From Paenibacillus endoradicis (lineage in GTDB: Bacteria; Bacillota; Bacilli; Paenibacillales; Paenibacillaceae): a stretch of DNA of 64,000 nt. The notes beneath the pieces were generated by a model, which saw only the letters and a list, made by a program, of their open reading frames with translations, was not told where the DNA came from and did not search any database. This document shows positions 16,954-24,947 of the stretch, piece after piece. The stretch spans positions 930,001 through 994,000 of the forward strand of contig NZ_JANQBB010000002.1 of NCBI RefSeq assembly GCF_024721975.1, written 5' to 3'. The translations under genes and the position numbers were made by a program. Positions within the stretch are counted from its first letter, which is position 1. Every line of letters starts with the position of its first letter.

Positions 16954-17384
16954 GCCTTGTTCTGCTCCTGTAACCGCTTGAGAAGTGCTGCTTCTTTCTC
17001 CAATAGTTCTTCATTATCCGTTAAATCTTCTGCCTCAAACACTTGTCTAAGTTCAATCTCTCCCTGTCCAAAACCGTGAGGATCAGGCATGCGCATAGCC
17101 CATTCAATTGCTTCTTCTCTAGATGTCACTTCAATTAGCGTATAACCCGCGATCATTTCTTTCGTTTCAGTAAATGGACCATCTATGACTTTCGCCTTTC
17201 CTCCAGGCTCTGGATAGGAAATCCGAATTCCTTTGGAACTCGGTTGTAGTCCATCACCGCCAAGTAATACACCAGCCTTTAATAATTCTTCGTGATACTT
17301 CTGCATCGCATCGATAAGCTCTTGACTAGGTAAAACCCCTGCCTCTGAATCCGTTGTCGCTTTAACAATCATCATAAATCTCAT
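16950..17384 (-). CDS. YciI-like (DGPF) protein, upstream copy
   Basis: 144 residues, MRFMMIVKATTDSEAG start, DGPFTETKEMIAGYTLIEV near residues 68-86 with the intact DGPF motif, and WAMRMPDPHG. C-terminal charged helix. It heads the sigma pair (AGGAGGTT ribosome site) and is a paralogue of 15140-15574. The family's role beside ECF42 sigma factors is unknown; the ligand pocket suggests a small-molecule or enzyme role. Confidence 0.82.
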   Translation of the reverse strand: MRFMMIVKATTDSEAGVLPSQELIDAMQKYHEELLKAGVLLGGDGLQPSSKGIRISYPEPGGKAKVIDGPFTETKEMIAGYTLIEVTSREEAIEWAMRMPDPHGFGQGEIELRQVFEAEDLTDNEELLEKEAALLKRLQEQNKA

Positions 17385-17505
17385 AAATATAACCTCCTCT
17401 TATTTAGTGAAGCTTCGTAATGTTGTAGAAACAATTTAGGAAATCCGCTTCTATATATACAACGAACGAACTTCAACTGAATCGACAACTAATAAATTTA
17501 TTTTC

Positions 17506-18327
17506 TTAATCTTTGTTTAACTTCCCTGTAAAGAAGGCAGAAAGCTCCATTGATATCATCTTAGCATTAAGTTTTTTCGTATGTCCTAGACCCTTTTTAC
17601 TCAGTAATCTCACATTAGGGAGGACATCCGCTAAAGCTTTGGCACCATGACGTAGCGAAGCTGGGCTCTCTGTGCCTTCGAGAATAAGCGTTGGCATCGT
17701 GACTGTGCTCCACATGTCAGTAGGAAGAGACTTTCCGTCCATATATCCATCCAACAAAGCTGCATCATAAGGAAGCGTGTGAGCAACTGCCATAAGTCTA
17801 GACCATACCGTTGGCATCATCCGCATCAAGCTTACAATGAATGAGGGTGCGCCCATTCCTTTGGTCATGAAGTACTTAATAGCATCAGCACGACGATCAA
17901 TAGTAATAAGATCAGTAACTTGCTCCCTAAAATTAGCGGGTGTCTTATGATCCGCAACATCGACTACGAACGGTGGCTCATGCAGTGCTAATTTCGTGAT
18001 ATTTAACCCGCTTGCCGCAGCTTGAAGAGCAAGAACTGCACCTGAAGACAATCCCCATACATATGCCGAGCCACCAGCTTCAGCAATAATTGCCTGCAAA
18101 TCTTCAATCTCACGTTCTATGGCATATACCAACGCGTCTCCACTATCACCACGACCACGGCGGTCGTAATTGTAGACCGTAAACTGTTCAGACAACAGAC
18201 TAGCTAGCTGCACCTGACCTGGGAATTTACGATAACTAAACGCTCCCGCTACAAGTATTAGTACTGGTCCTTGACCAACTTTGTCATAAGCAATCTGAGT
18301 ACCATCTTTTGAAGTTACTTTGAACAT
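17506..18327 (-). CDS. Alpha/beta hydrolase
   Basis: 273 residues. Nucleophile elbow WGLSSGAV with Ser near residue 95, oxyanion/early motif VAGAFSYR, YDRRGRGDSGD, catalytic Asp/Glu near PTLILEGTESP and His in GLGHTKK near the C-terminus. No signal peptide, so cytoplasmic. Substrate unknown. GAAGGAGGC lies 7 bases before ATG. It lies 120 bases upstream of the YciI-sigma operon in the same direction and may be part of its regulon. Confidence 0.8.
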   Translation of the reverse strand: MFKVTSKDGTQIAYDKVGQGPVLILVAGAFSYRKFPGQVQLASLLSEQFTVYNYDRRGRGDSGDALVYAIEREIEDLQAIIAEAGGSAYVWGLSSGAVLALQAAASGLNITKLALHEPPFVVDVADHKTPANFREQVTDLITIDRRADAIKYFMTKGMGAPSFIVSLMRMMPTVWSRLMAVAHTLPYDAALLDGYMDGKSLPTDMWSTVTMPTLILEGTESPASLRHGAKALADVLPNVRLLSKKGLGHTKKLNAKMISMELSAFFTGKLNKD

Positions 18328-18483
18328 ATGAAAGCCTCCTTCACCGTTTTTACAAATGATATAGATTTTATCAACCTATATTAAGACAACGAATGACAAA
18401 CAACCAAATCGACATCTACTCAAAAAAATTTTTAAGTCAACAGATAAACAATATTGCCCCCTAATTTAGCAGCGCTAGAAAAC

Positions 18484-18521
18484 AAAAACACCCCTGTAAT
18501 TACTAATATAATTACAGGGGT
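18484..18521 (-). terminator. Perfect 13-bp hairpin with T-tract
   Basis: ACCCCTGTAATTA (18490-18502) and TAATTACAGGGGT (18509-18521), loop of 6, followed on the minus strand by GTTTTTG. It lies well downstream of another terminator, so it may end a short unrecognised transcript or act as a back-up. Confidence 0.7.
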
Positions 18522-18645
18522 AGCTCTCGATGTTCATATATCTAAGAAGTGATGACTTCCAAGTGTATAATACATTTTTTACCTATTGTATCATTTTACT
18601 TTTGACACGAAAAGATGGACAGTAATGAAATATAGAAAGGATTAA

Positions 18646-18683
18646 ACAAAAAAAGAGCCGGTAGAGTCATCCGCTATCCGGCC
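18646..18683 (-). terminator. Terminator of the YdhG-like gene
   Basis: Minus strand GCCGG-ATAG...CTA-CCGGC stem followed by CTCTTTTTTT, 48 bases after the stop codon. Confidence 0.75.
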
Positions 18684-18730
18684 GCAAAAGTTTCTCGTAT
18701 AATTTAGCATGAGTTTTCTAAGGTGTATTT

Positions 18731-19099
18731 TTAGCGCCAAAACGTTGTACAATCTGCCTTATCCGCAATATTAAACTCGATCATCTTCTCAAGTAATGTG
18801 TAATCAACTGGACTTCCCCACTTGATACGGAACAAATTTTTAGTATGATCATAACCTGCCTGTACAATTTCGTCTGAGAATTGATTAATTCCTGGAATTT
18901 CAGGTGCAATGGACATATGATTTTTAGATATACTAAAGCCAATAATAAATGTGTCGTGATCGGTAAACATAGGCTGATTCCATGCAATCTTCGGTTTTAA
19001 ATCTGGAAATGCATTTGTTACCCAAGTGAAAATTTCTTCCATTCGTTCCCGATGTTGCGGGCTATCAATTTTATCTAAATACTCTGCAAAAACTTCCAT
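18731..19099 (-). CDS. YdhG-like DUF1801 protein (iron-chaperone-like)
   Basis: 122 residues. The start [21 protein letters not shown], the core [20 protein letters not shown] and the tail [18 protein letters not shown] match the YdhG/frataxin-fold group often labelled iron chaperone. It is only distantly like the DUF1801 gene at 14755. GGGGGAGAACGG precedes ATG. It follows the stalk-domain protein gene by 36 bases in the same direction, so the two are probably co-transcribed. Confidence 0.8.
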   Translation of the reverse strand: MEVFAEYLDKIDSPQHRERMEEIFTWVTNAFPDLKPKIAWNQPMFTDHDTFIIGFSISKNHMSIAPEIPGINQFSDEIVQAGYDHTKNLFRIKWGSPVDYTLLEKMIEFNIADKADCTTFWR

Positions 19100-19135
19100 T
19101 CCGTTCTCCCCCTACACTATTTTTACTGAATCCAT

Positions 19136-20704
19136 TTATTCTCTATGTCCTAGAATTTTAACTTCTTCTTCTGCATTAATTTGAATTTTCAAATCGAGTC
19201 CGTTCCTTAATTCACCAAAAGGCACATAGGTTTTATTTTTATATGTGATGATTGATTCTGATTTAATCGTATATTTCTTGTTACCTAAGCTAATTGCCCA
19301 TCTAGTATCTTGTTTAGAAATCGTAGCATCTATTGCTGTTGCGAAATCTCTAAGCCCAACGTACCACACATAATTTTCTGATAAGAAAGTCGCTCCCCCG
19401 GGAAGTTGAATATCAACCTTGTCGTTAAACCACATACGAGGACTCTTTTCCGGGGATAATACTCCATCATAATTTCCTAATAATAACGGGTCTGGTGCAA
19501 GATTATACTCACTTGTAAAAATACCTGATGAAAGATTTAGATACCCGTTACGAGCAGGTTTATAAAAGTATACTTTAACAATTTCGTCACCATAATCCCA
19601 TAAATAAGTATGTTCTGGAAACTTCCCTTTATACGTTCTATTGTAAGGAGAAAGCTCTTTTCTTACTTTACCCGTTGATACATCTACAATAATGGTCAAG
19701 TAATCGTTTCCTCGCTTACCTGTCTTTTCGTCTAATTTATACTCTGAAATAAGTAAATATTTACTATTCGGAGAAAGGTACGAATCAGAAACTGTCTTAG
19801 TACGTGTATAAGCCTTATACGAACTTTTACCGCTTTCCTTATATCCAACAAACCACTGCTTTTGCTTTGAATCATAATAATGGGCGTAAGTAATATTTCC
19901 AATCTTTTTCTCCCATTTTACAGTACCCGTTTCAGATTTCTTCGTCATCAATTTCAGGCTACCATCAAGCGTCAGCTCATAGTGCTTCTCGATATAGTAA
20001 TAATTTTTATAAAAGGACCCCTCCCAGTTTGAAGTAGGCTCAACTTTAGTCTTTTCTACTACCAATACGATGAGTTTTTTGAGATCTTGAGCTTGAGTGT
20101 ACCCCCATTGCTCTAAGGCACTATGACCATAATAATCAACACGTTTAACTTTTCGTACTAGCTTATTGGAGAACAAAGAATAAACCTCAATTTCATTATC
20201 TAAAAAGGTATTTGCGTCTGGATAAAGTATATATCCGCTAAAATTTTCGAACACACGTATTCTATCTTGACGCGTTGTTCCACTCGCTTCTTTCAGTATT
20301 TTCATTGTTTTATTGACACTATCAAACTCATATAAATGGTTCATATATTTTATTGAGTCAGATTGAACATTAAGTAAACTGTCCCAATAAATCTTGTCAC
20401 CCATGATGAATATTTCATTAGCATTGGTGATATTACCCATATCTAACTTTCCCTTACTCGGTTTTTTAACCGCTAACTCAGGAAATAAATACTTTTCTTT
20501 CCACATCGTATTTCCATTAGCAACGTCGGCATAACTAACGTACATATACGGAATAGCATTTCCTGTAGTCTTATCAAATTCATAATCAACACTTACATCT
20601 GTAACTATAACTCGCTTGCTCTCTGCAGATGTGAATTGTTTCTCACTAAGCAATATACTGAACACAGTAATAATTAATAAAAATAATCTTATTCCGTTCT
20701 TCAT
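19136..20704 (-). CDS. Secreted protein with C-terminal copper-amine-oxidase-like stalk domain
   Basis: 522 residues from the start MKNGIRLFLLIITVF, chosen because GGGAGTTG lies before it and a signal peptide begins there (cleavage near residue 27); the ATG 66 bases upstream would bury the signal. The middle (about 30-420) is a beta-rich repeat region with several YxxDxxS/T strands of propeller look, not recognised as an enzyme. The last 85 residues match the stalk domain of copper amine oxidase N-terminal type (FLSENYVWYVGLRDFATAI, then NKTYVPFGELRN), common in Paenibacillaceae surface proteins. Role unknown, probably cell-surface. Co-directional with the YdhG-like gene. Confidence 0.7.
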   Translation of the reverse strand: MKNGIRLFLLIITVFSILLSEKQFTSAESKRVIVTDVSVDYEFDKTTGNAIPYMYVSYADVANGNTMWKEKYLFPELAVKKPSKGKLDMGNITNANEIFIMGDKIYWDSLLNVQSDSIKYMNHLYEFDSVNKTMKILKEASGTTRQDRIRVFENFSGYILYPDANTFLDNEIEVYSLFSNKLVRKVKRVDYYGHSALEQWGYTQAQDLKKLIVLVVEKTKVEPTSNWEGSFYKNYYYIEKHYELTLDGSLKLMTKKSETGTVKWEKKIGNITYAHYYDSKQKQWFVGYKESGKSSYKAYTRTKTVSDSYLSPNSKYLLISEYKLDEKTGKRGNDYLTIIVDVSTGKVRKELSPYNRTYKGKFPEHTYLWDYGDEIVKVYFYKPARNGYLNLSSGIFTSEYNLAPDPLLLGNYDGVLSPEKSPRMWFNDKVDIQLPGGATFLSENYVWYVGLRDFATAIDATISKQDTRWAISLGNKKYTIKSESIITYKNKTYVPFGELRNGLDLKIQINAEEEVKILGHRE

Positions 20705-20795
20705 ATCACTCAACTCCCGATAACTTAGATAATATATGGATATATTATCAATATTATATAATTCTATCAATGTTATTTATCTCGTCGGATCTATC

Positions 20796-20992
20796 CGAAT
20801 CTGGTAAGGAGCCATCCATTGTAATCATATAATTCTGATTACCAACGGATTGGGTCCAAAAGGATAATCCTTAGTCGCTCCTTTTTTCTTTATACAGTAT
20901 TCAATGATATTATTATTCAAAATCAGTATCTCGCCTTCTCCGATAACAACAATTTCCTTATGGCTAGTATATCATTATTATAAATGAATAAA
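20796..20992 (-). pseudogene. Decayed second copy of the YjbR-family gene and its upstream region
   Basis: This 200-base stretch matches two separate parts of the intact YjbR gene region at 24476-24819. Its left part (GGTAAGGAGCCATCCATTGT) matches the middle of that gene; its right part matches the N-terminal coding part and the 70 bases upstream (TTCAATGATATTATT, CTAGTATATCATTATTATAA). About 145 bases in between are deleted, so no product is possible. Orientation is the same as the intact copy. Confidence 0.75.
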
Positions 20993-21095
20993 GCCCGACC
21001 ATTCTTGCTAATTAGTTATGGTAAGTGAAATAAGAGAGTAAAAGGACGTAGGGATTGTGGGGAAACGAAGTTCAGACCTTGTTAAAATTGAACTA

Positions 21096-21143
21096 TTTAC
21101 AAAAATTGGTATATATGATATCTTTTATGTGAAAGCGCTACCA
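21096..21143 (+). promoter_or_regulatory. Mannanase promoter with CcpA cre site
   Basis: TTTACA (21096-21101), 17 bases, TATCTT (21119-21124) is a plausible promoter. TGAAAGCGCTACCA at 21130-21143 matches the cre consensus TGNAANCGNWNNCW at every fixed position and would lie at about +1, the place for a catabolite-repression roadblock. Confidence 0.7.
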
Positions 21144-21195
21144 TGATGTGATAGATCGATAAATTATTTATCATTTTTGTACATGGGAAGGAAAG

Positions 21196-23778
21196 ATGGA
21201 AATGAAAAAATTGTTCAAAAAGACAAGCACTATTTTACTAGCATTTACTCTGCTGCTTGGATTGATGACAGCCCCCGTTCATGCAGACTCCGCACTTTTC
21301 ACAATTGAAAGCGAAAACGCACAGCTTACCTCCGATCTTCAAGTAGTTACTTCCATTTACGGACAACCTAAGCCCGGATTCTCCGGTAGTGGATTTGTCT
21401 GGATGCAGAATTCCGGCACAATATCCTTCACAGTAACCGTCCCAGAAACCGGCATGTATTCGATCTCCACCCGCTATATGCAAGAGTTGAGTGCTGACGG
21501 CAGGCAACAACATTTATCAATTAACGGCGTTACCAAGAGTACGTTTATGCTGCCTTACACGACCGAATGGAAGGATTTTGATTTTGGCTTTTATAAGCTA
21601 AACCAAGGAAGCAACACGGTTCAACTGAAGGCAGGTTGGGGATTCGCTTATTTTGACACCTTCACTGTTGATTACGCAGATCTTGATCCATTGGATGTGC
21701 AGCCTACTCTCACCGATCCTCAAGCTACTCCGGAAACTCAACTTTTGATGAATTATTTGACCGAAGTTTATGGCAACAATATTATTTCCGGTCAGCAGGA
21801 GATTTACGGAGGCGGAAATGACGGCGATACTGAATTGGAGTTTGAGTGGATTTACAACTTAACCGGAAAGTATCCTGCAATCCGTGGCTTTGACTTTATG
21901 AACTATAATCCGTTGTACGGTTGGGAAGACGGCACAACCGATCGAATGATCGATTGGGTGAATGACCGTGACGGAATCGCAACTGCTGCCTGGCATATTA
22001 ATGTCCCTCGAAATTTCACCACATATCAGCTTGGAGAGTTTGTCGATTGGAAACAAGCCACCTACAAGCCGACCGAAACCAATTTTAATACAGCCAATGC
22101 AGTAGTACCCGGTACTAAAGAATATCAATATTTGATGATGACTATTGAGGATTTGGCAGAACAACTGCTCATTTTGCAAGATAACAATGTGCCAGTTCTT
22201 TTCCGTCCATATCATGAAGCCGAAGGCAACGGCGGGTTGAATGGTGAAGGCGCATGGTTCTGGTGGGCTTCGGCAGGTGCGGAAGTGTACAAGCAGCTGT
22301 GGGATCTGCTCTATACCGAACTTACTGAGACTTACGACTTGCATAACTTGATATGGACCTACAACAGTTACGTGTACAGCACTTCTCCAGCATGGTATCC
22401 TGGTGATGATCAAGTAGATATTGTCGGATATGATAAATACAATACGGTCTACAACCGCTATGACGGTTTGTCCGGCGTACCTAATGAGGATGCCATTACT
22501 TCAATTTTCTATCAACTAGTTGATCTAACAGATGGCACAAAAATGGTAGCCATGACCGAGAACGACACCATCCCAAGCGTTCAGAATCTGATAGATGAAA
22601 AATCTGGATGGCTCTACTTCTGCCCTTGGTACGGCGAGCATTTGTTAAGTTCTTCCTTCAATTATCCAGCCACCCTCACCACGCTTTATCAAAGTAATTA
22701 TGTAATCACATTAGATGAGCTACCTAATTTAAAAGTTAACAATCCAATTCCAAACTCGTCCATCACACCTACCAACGTTGAATTTGATAAATATGCATCC
22801 AATCAAACTGACAAAACGATTACTGTGAATTTTAACGGCAATACATTATCTGCACTTCGAGTAGGCGCTAATGCATTGACCGCGACTCAGGATTATACTT
22901 TAAATGGAAATACGCTAGTACTGAAAAAAGAATATCTTGCAGGACTACCGGTTGGCGAGCATTCGATTATCTTTGATTTTAATCAAGGACAAGATCCTGT
23001 ATTAAAAGTCAAAGTTGTCGATTCAACACCGGGCGCTACAATTTCGCCCGTAAGTGTAACATTTGATAAAGCGACGAATTTGCAACATAATATTTCTGTA
23101 TCATTGACCTTAAACGGAAAGCAACTATCAAATATAACAAAAGGAAATTATACGCTTCAATTGGGACAGGATTATACGGCATCAAGCACATCTGTCGTTC
23201 TAAGCAAGTCCTATCTATCCACGCTGCCGTTAGGTCAGAATGCGATAACCTTTCATTTCAGCGGAGGAAATAACGCTGTTCTTACAGTAAATGTAGTGGA
23301 TAGCACTGTTCCTATACCGACAACAGGAAACTTGACGATCCAAGCCTTTAACGGCAACACTAGTGCTTCCACCAACGGAATTTCCCCTAAATTCAAAATA
23401 ATTAACAATGGCACATCAGCAATTCAACTTAGTGATGTAAAACTCCGTTATTACTATACGATTGACGGAGAAAACGCACAGAATTTCTGGTGCGACTGGT
23501 CTAGTATCGGAGGGGCGAACGTTACTAGCAATTTCGTAAAACTGGCGACTTCGGTTACTGGAGCCGATTATTATCTGGAAATCGGCTTCACAAGTTCGGC
23601 TGGATCGCTTAATCCTGGTCAAAGCGCAGAAGTTCAAGCACGTTTCTCCAAAACCAACTGGTCCAATTACAGCCAGTCTAACGATTACTCTTTTAAGGCA
23701 TCTAGCACTCAATTCGCAAACAACGAACAAGTGACTGGGTACATGAACGGTCAGCTTGTATGGGGGATTGAACCGTAA
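21196..23778 (+). CDS. Secreted GH26 beta-mannanase with CBM, two X2 modules and CBM3
   Basis: 860 residues; endo-beta-mannanase that cuts beta-1,4-mannans outside the cell. Signal peptide 1-30 (ends VHA). Residues about 33-160 form a CBM6/35-like beta-sandwich. GH26 catalytic domain about 180-515: VLFRPYHEAEGNG with the acid/base Glu341, and MVAMTEND with the nucleophile Glu455. Two X2-type immunoglobulin-like modules follow (about 520-612 and 614-702, both starting with ITPTNVEFDK-like sequence), then a cellulose-binding CBM3 (about 712-860). GGAAGG lies before; the third codon (ATG at 21202) is better spaced and may be the true start. A cre site implies glucose repression. The gene looks richer in G+C than its neighbours and is flanked by direct repeats of a YjbR gene. 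Confidence 0.92.
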   Translation: MEMKKLFKKTSTILLAFTLLLGLMTAPVHADSALFTIESENAQLTSDLQVVTSIYGQPKPGFSGSGFVWMQNSGTISFTVTVPETGMYSISTRYMQELSADGRQQHLSINGVTKSTFMLPYTTEWKDFDFGFYKLNQGSNTVQLKAGWGFAYFDTFTVDYADLDPLDVQPTLTDPQATPETQLLMNYLTEVYGNNIISGQQEIYGGGNDGDTELEFEWIYNLTGKYPAIRGFDFMNYNPLYGWEDGTTDRMIDWVNDRDGIATAAWHINVPRNFTTYQLGEFVDWKQATYKPTETNFNTANAVVPGTKEYQYLMMTIEDLAEQLLILQDNNVPVLFRPYHEAEGNGGLNGEGAWFWWASAGAEVYKQLWDLLYTELTETYDLHNLIWTYNSYVYSTSPAWYPGDDQVDIVGYDKYNTVYNRYDGLSGVPNEDAITSIFYQLVDLTDGTKMVAMTENDTIPSVQNLIDEKSGWLYFCPWYGEHLLSSSFNYPATLTTLYQSNYVITLDELPNLKVNNPIPNSSITPTNVEFDKYASNQTDKTITVNFNGNTLSALRVGANALTATQDYTLNGNTLVLKKEYLAGLPVGEHSIIFDFNQGQDPVLKVKVVDSTPGATISPVSVTFDKATNLQHNISVSLTLNGKQLSNITKGNYTLQLGQDYTASSTSVVLSKSYLSTLPLGQNAITFHFSGGNNAVLTVNVVDSTVPIPTTGNLTIQAFNGNTSASTNGISPKFKIINNGTSAIQLSDVKLRYYYTIDGENAQNFWCDWSSIGGANVTSNFVKLATSVTGADYYLEIGFTSSAGSLNPGQSAEVQARFSKTNWSNYSQSNDYSFKASSTQFANNEQVTGYMNGQLVWGIEP

Positions 23779-23867
23779 GAAGATAATGAAAAAGGGGTGG
23801 ATCGGGAGAGAGTGACCTATAACGTGAAACGTACACTAGGGACTGACACCTAAATGTGAGACAAATC

Positions 23868-23930
23868 AAAACACCTTCAAGTTGTAATCATATTTTAATA
23901 TGATTACAACTTGAAGGTGTTTTTGTTTTA
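23868..23930. terminator. Long bidirectional terminator after the mannanase
   Basis: Perfect 27-base arms (23868-23894 and 23897-23923), stem AACACCTTCAAGTTGTAATC and onward, tail TTTTTGTTTT on the plus strand and a short T-run on the minus strand. It sits between two convergent genes. Confidence 0.9.
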
Positions 23931-24161
23931 TAAAGTGATACAAAAGTGTCGATTAGCAATGACCAATTCATCATTCTCATGAACAGGGGCATCACCTGTA
24001 ATTACACTATTAATACTTGGGAAAAATAATAAAATATGCTTCAAATTCTTTAATTGCTGTACAAACCATTTACCAAATTCGATTTCTTCACTTTGCATAT
24101 TTTCTAGCATTTCTTCGGCTTGAACCAATCTCTCTGACTTCATTTCACCAGTTATAGACAT
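23928..24161 (-). CDS. Small hypothetical protein
   Basis: 77 residues, MSITGEMKSERLVQAEEMLE start, one charged helix and a hydrophobic C-terminal half (KHILLFFPSINSVITGDAPV). No ribosome site is clear before either ATG (codon 1 or 7), and its stop lies on the terminator of the mannanase. Not recognised; it could be a real small gene or a fragment, since the next segments contain broken genes. Confidence 0.35.
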   Translation of the reverse strand: MSITGEMKSERLVQAEEMLENMQSEEIEFGKWFVQQLKNLKHILLFFPSINSVITGDAPVHENDELVIANRHFCITL

Positions 24162-24224
24162 TTGATTAAGGTAGCATAAATTGACTGTAAAATATAAATA
24201 TGGAAAGATGAAGAGGGTGATGTG

Positions 24225-24392
24225 ATGAAGAAGCTAATAAGTATAGAAACTGCAGAAACTTTACATAAAAGTATAGGATTATCATCCAAAATAATGATGA
24301 AAGGCTGCGGTCACCTCCCATTTATCGAGGTTCCGCATGAATTCAATCAAGCAGTTATTGATTTCTTATCACAAAGCGTTTTATCACGTTAG
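24225..24392 (+). pseudogene. C-terminal fragment of an alpha/beta hydrolase
   Basis: A 55-codon frame whose second half, MKGCGHLPFIEVPHEFNQAV then IDFL, is the canonical C-terminus of alpha/beta hydrolases with the catalytic His (GCGH). The first half (IETAETLHKSIGLSSKI) matches the helix before it. Nucleophile and acid residues are missing, so it cannot be a working enzyme. An AGAGGGTG sequence before ATG could still allow translation. It overlaps the YjbR stop by 4 bases, tail to tail. Not related in detail to the hydrolase at 17506. Confidence 0.7.
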
Positions 24393-24748
24393 TTCATTCC
24401 CAGTATAGATTCTCGAAGTTTCCTAGGAAGTTTATTGACAACCAAATCATAAGAGTGATCAATCATTGCAAAAATATCCGACTCTTGTAAGGAGTCATCC
24501 ATTGTAATTGTATTCCAATGTTTTTTGTTCATATGATATCCTGGACATACGTTCTCATGTTGCTCTCTCAAATTTTCTGCGATCATCGGGTCACATTTTA
24601 AATTTATATAAGAATAATCCCCTTTGTTCTCAAAAATAAGCGCAAACATTTTGCCTGCAATTTTAATCACTATTGGTTCGGGTCCGAAAGGGTAACTCTT
24701 AGTCGCTCCGTTCTTCTTTAAACAGTATTCAATGATATTATTGTTCAA
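24389..24748 (-). CDS. MmcQ/YjbR-family protein
   Basis: 119 residues with family landmarks: N-terminal IIEYCLKKNGATKSYPFGP, FALIFENKGDYSYINLKCDP, and GYHMNKKHWNTITMDD followed by IDHSYDLVV. The fold is CyaY-like; members are called DNA-binding by homology but the function is not settled. The coding start at 24748 lies before an A+T-rich upstream region that is also copied at 20910-20992. Intact copy of a pair whose other copy has decayed on the far side of the mannanase. Confidence 0.82.
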   Translation of the reverse strand: MNNNIIEYCLKKNGATKSYPFGPEPIVIKIAGKMFALIFENKGDYSYINLKCDPMIAENLREQHENVCPGYHMNKKHWNTITMDDSLQESDIFAMIDHSYDLVVNKLPRKLRESILGMN

Positions 24749-24817
24749 ATCAGTATCTCTCCTTCTCCGACAACAACAATTTCTTTATAGCTAGTATATC
24801 ATTATTATAAATGAATA

Positions 24818-24857
24818 AGACTGTAGACAAACTTGGATTCGAGTTTGTCTACAGTCT
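24818..24857 (-). terminator. Terminator of the giant nucleotidase gene
   Basis: Perfect 16-base arms AGACTGTAGACAAACT / AGTTTGTCTACAGTCT around 8 bases; downstream minus sequence is T/A-rich (TTATTCATTTAT). It lies 90 bases after the stop of the 2,110-residue gene. Confidence 0.75.
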
Positions 24858-24947
24858 GAGTCTTACTTCAAATATAGCAGTAAACTATTCAATCAAGAAG
24901 AGTAAAGCTTGCGTTTGGAGCATAATTATTTTGTCAATTCATAAGTA

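Larger units (their letters stand above)
18328..18730. other. Intergenic region with two hairpins
   Basis: About 400 bases between the hydrolase start and the DUF1801/YdhG stop. It holds the two leftward hairpins listed separately and A+T-rich sequence that must carry the hydrolase promoter. No ORF with a ribosome site was found between the hairpins. Confidence 0.5.

Noticed and set aside
21859..22413. 184-codon minus-strand ORF
   Set aside because: Antisense shadow of the GH26 catalytic domain.
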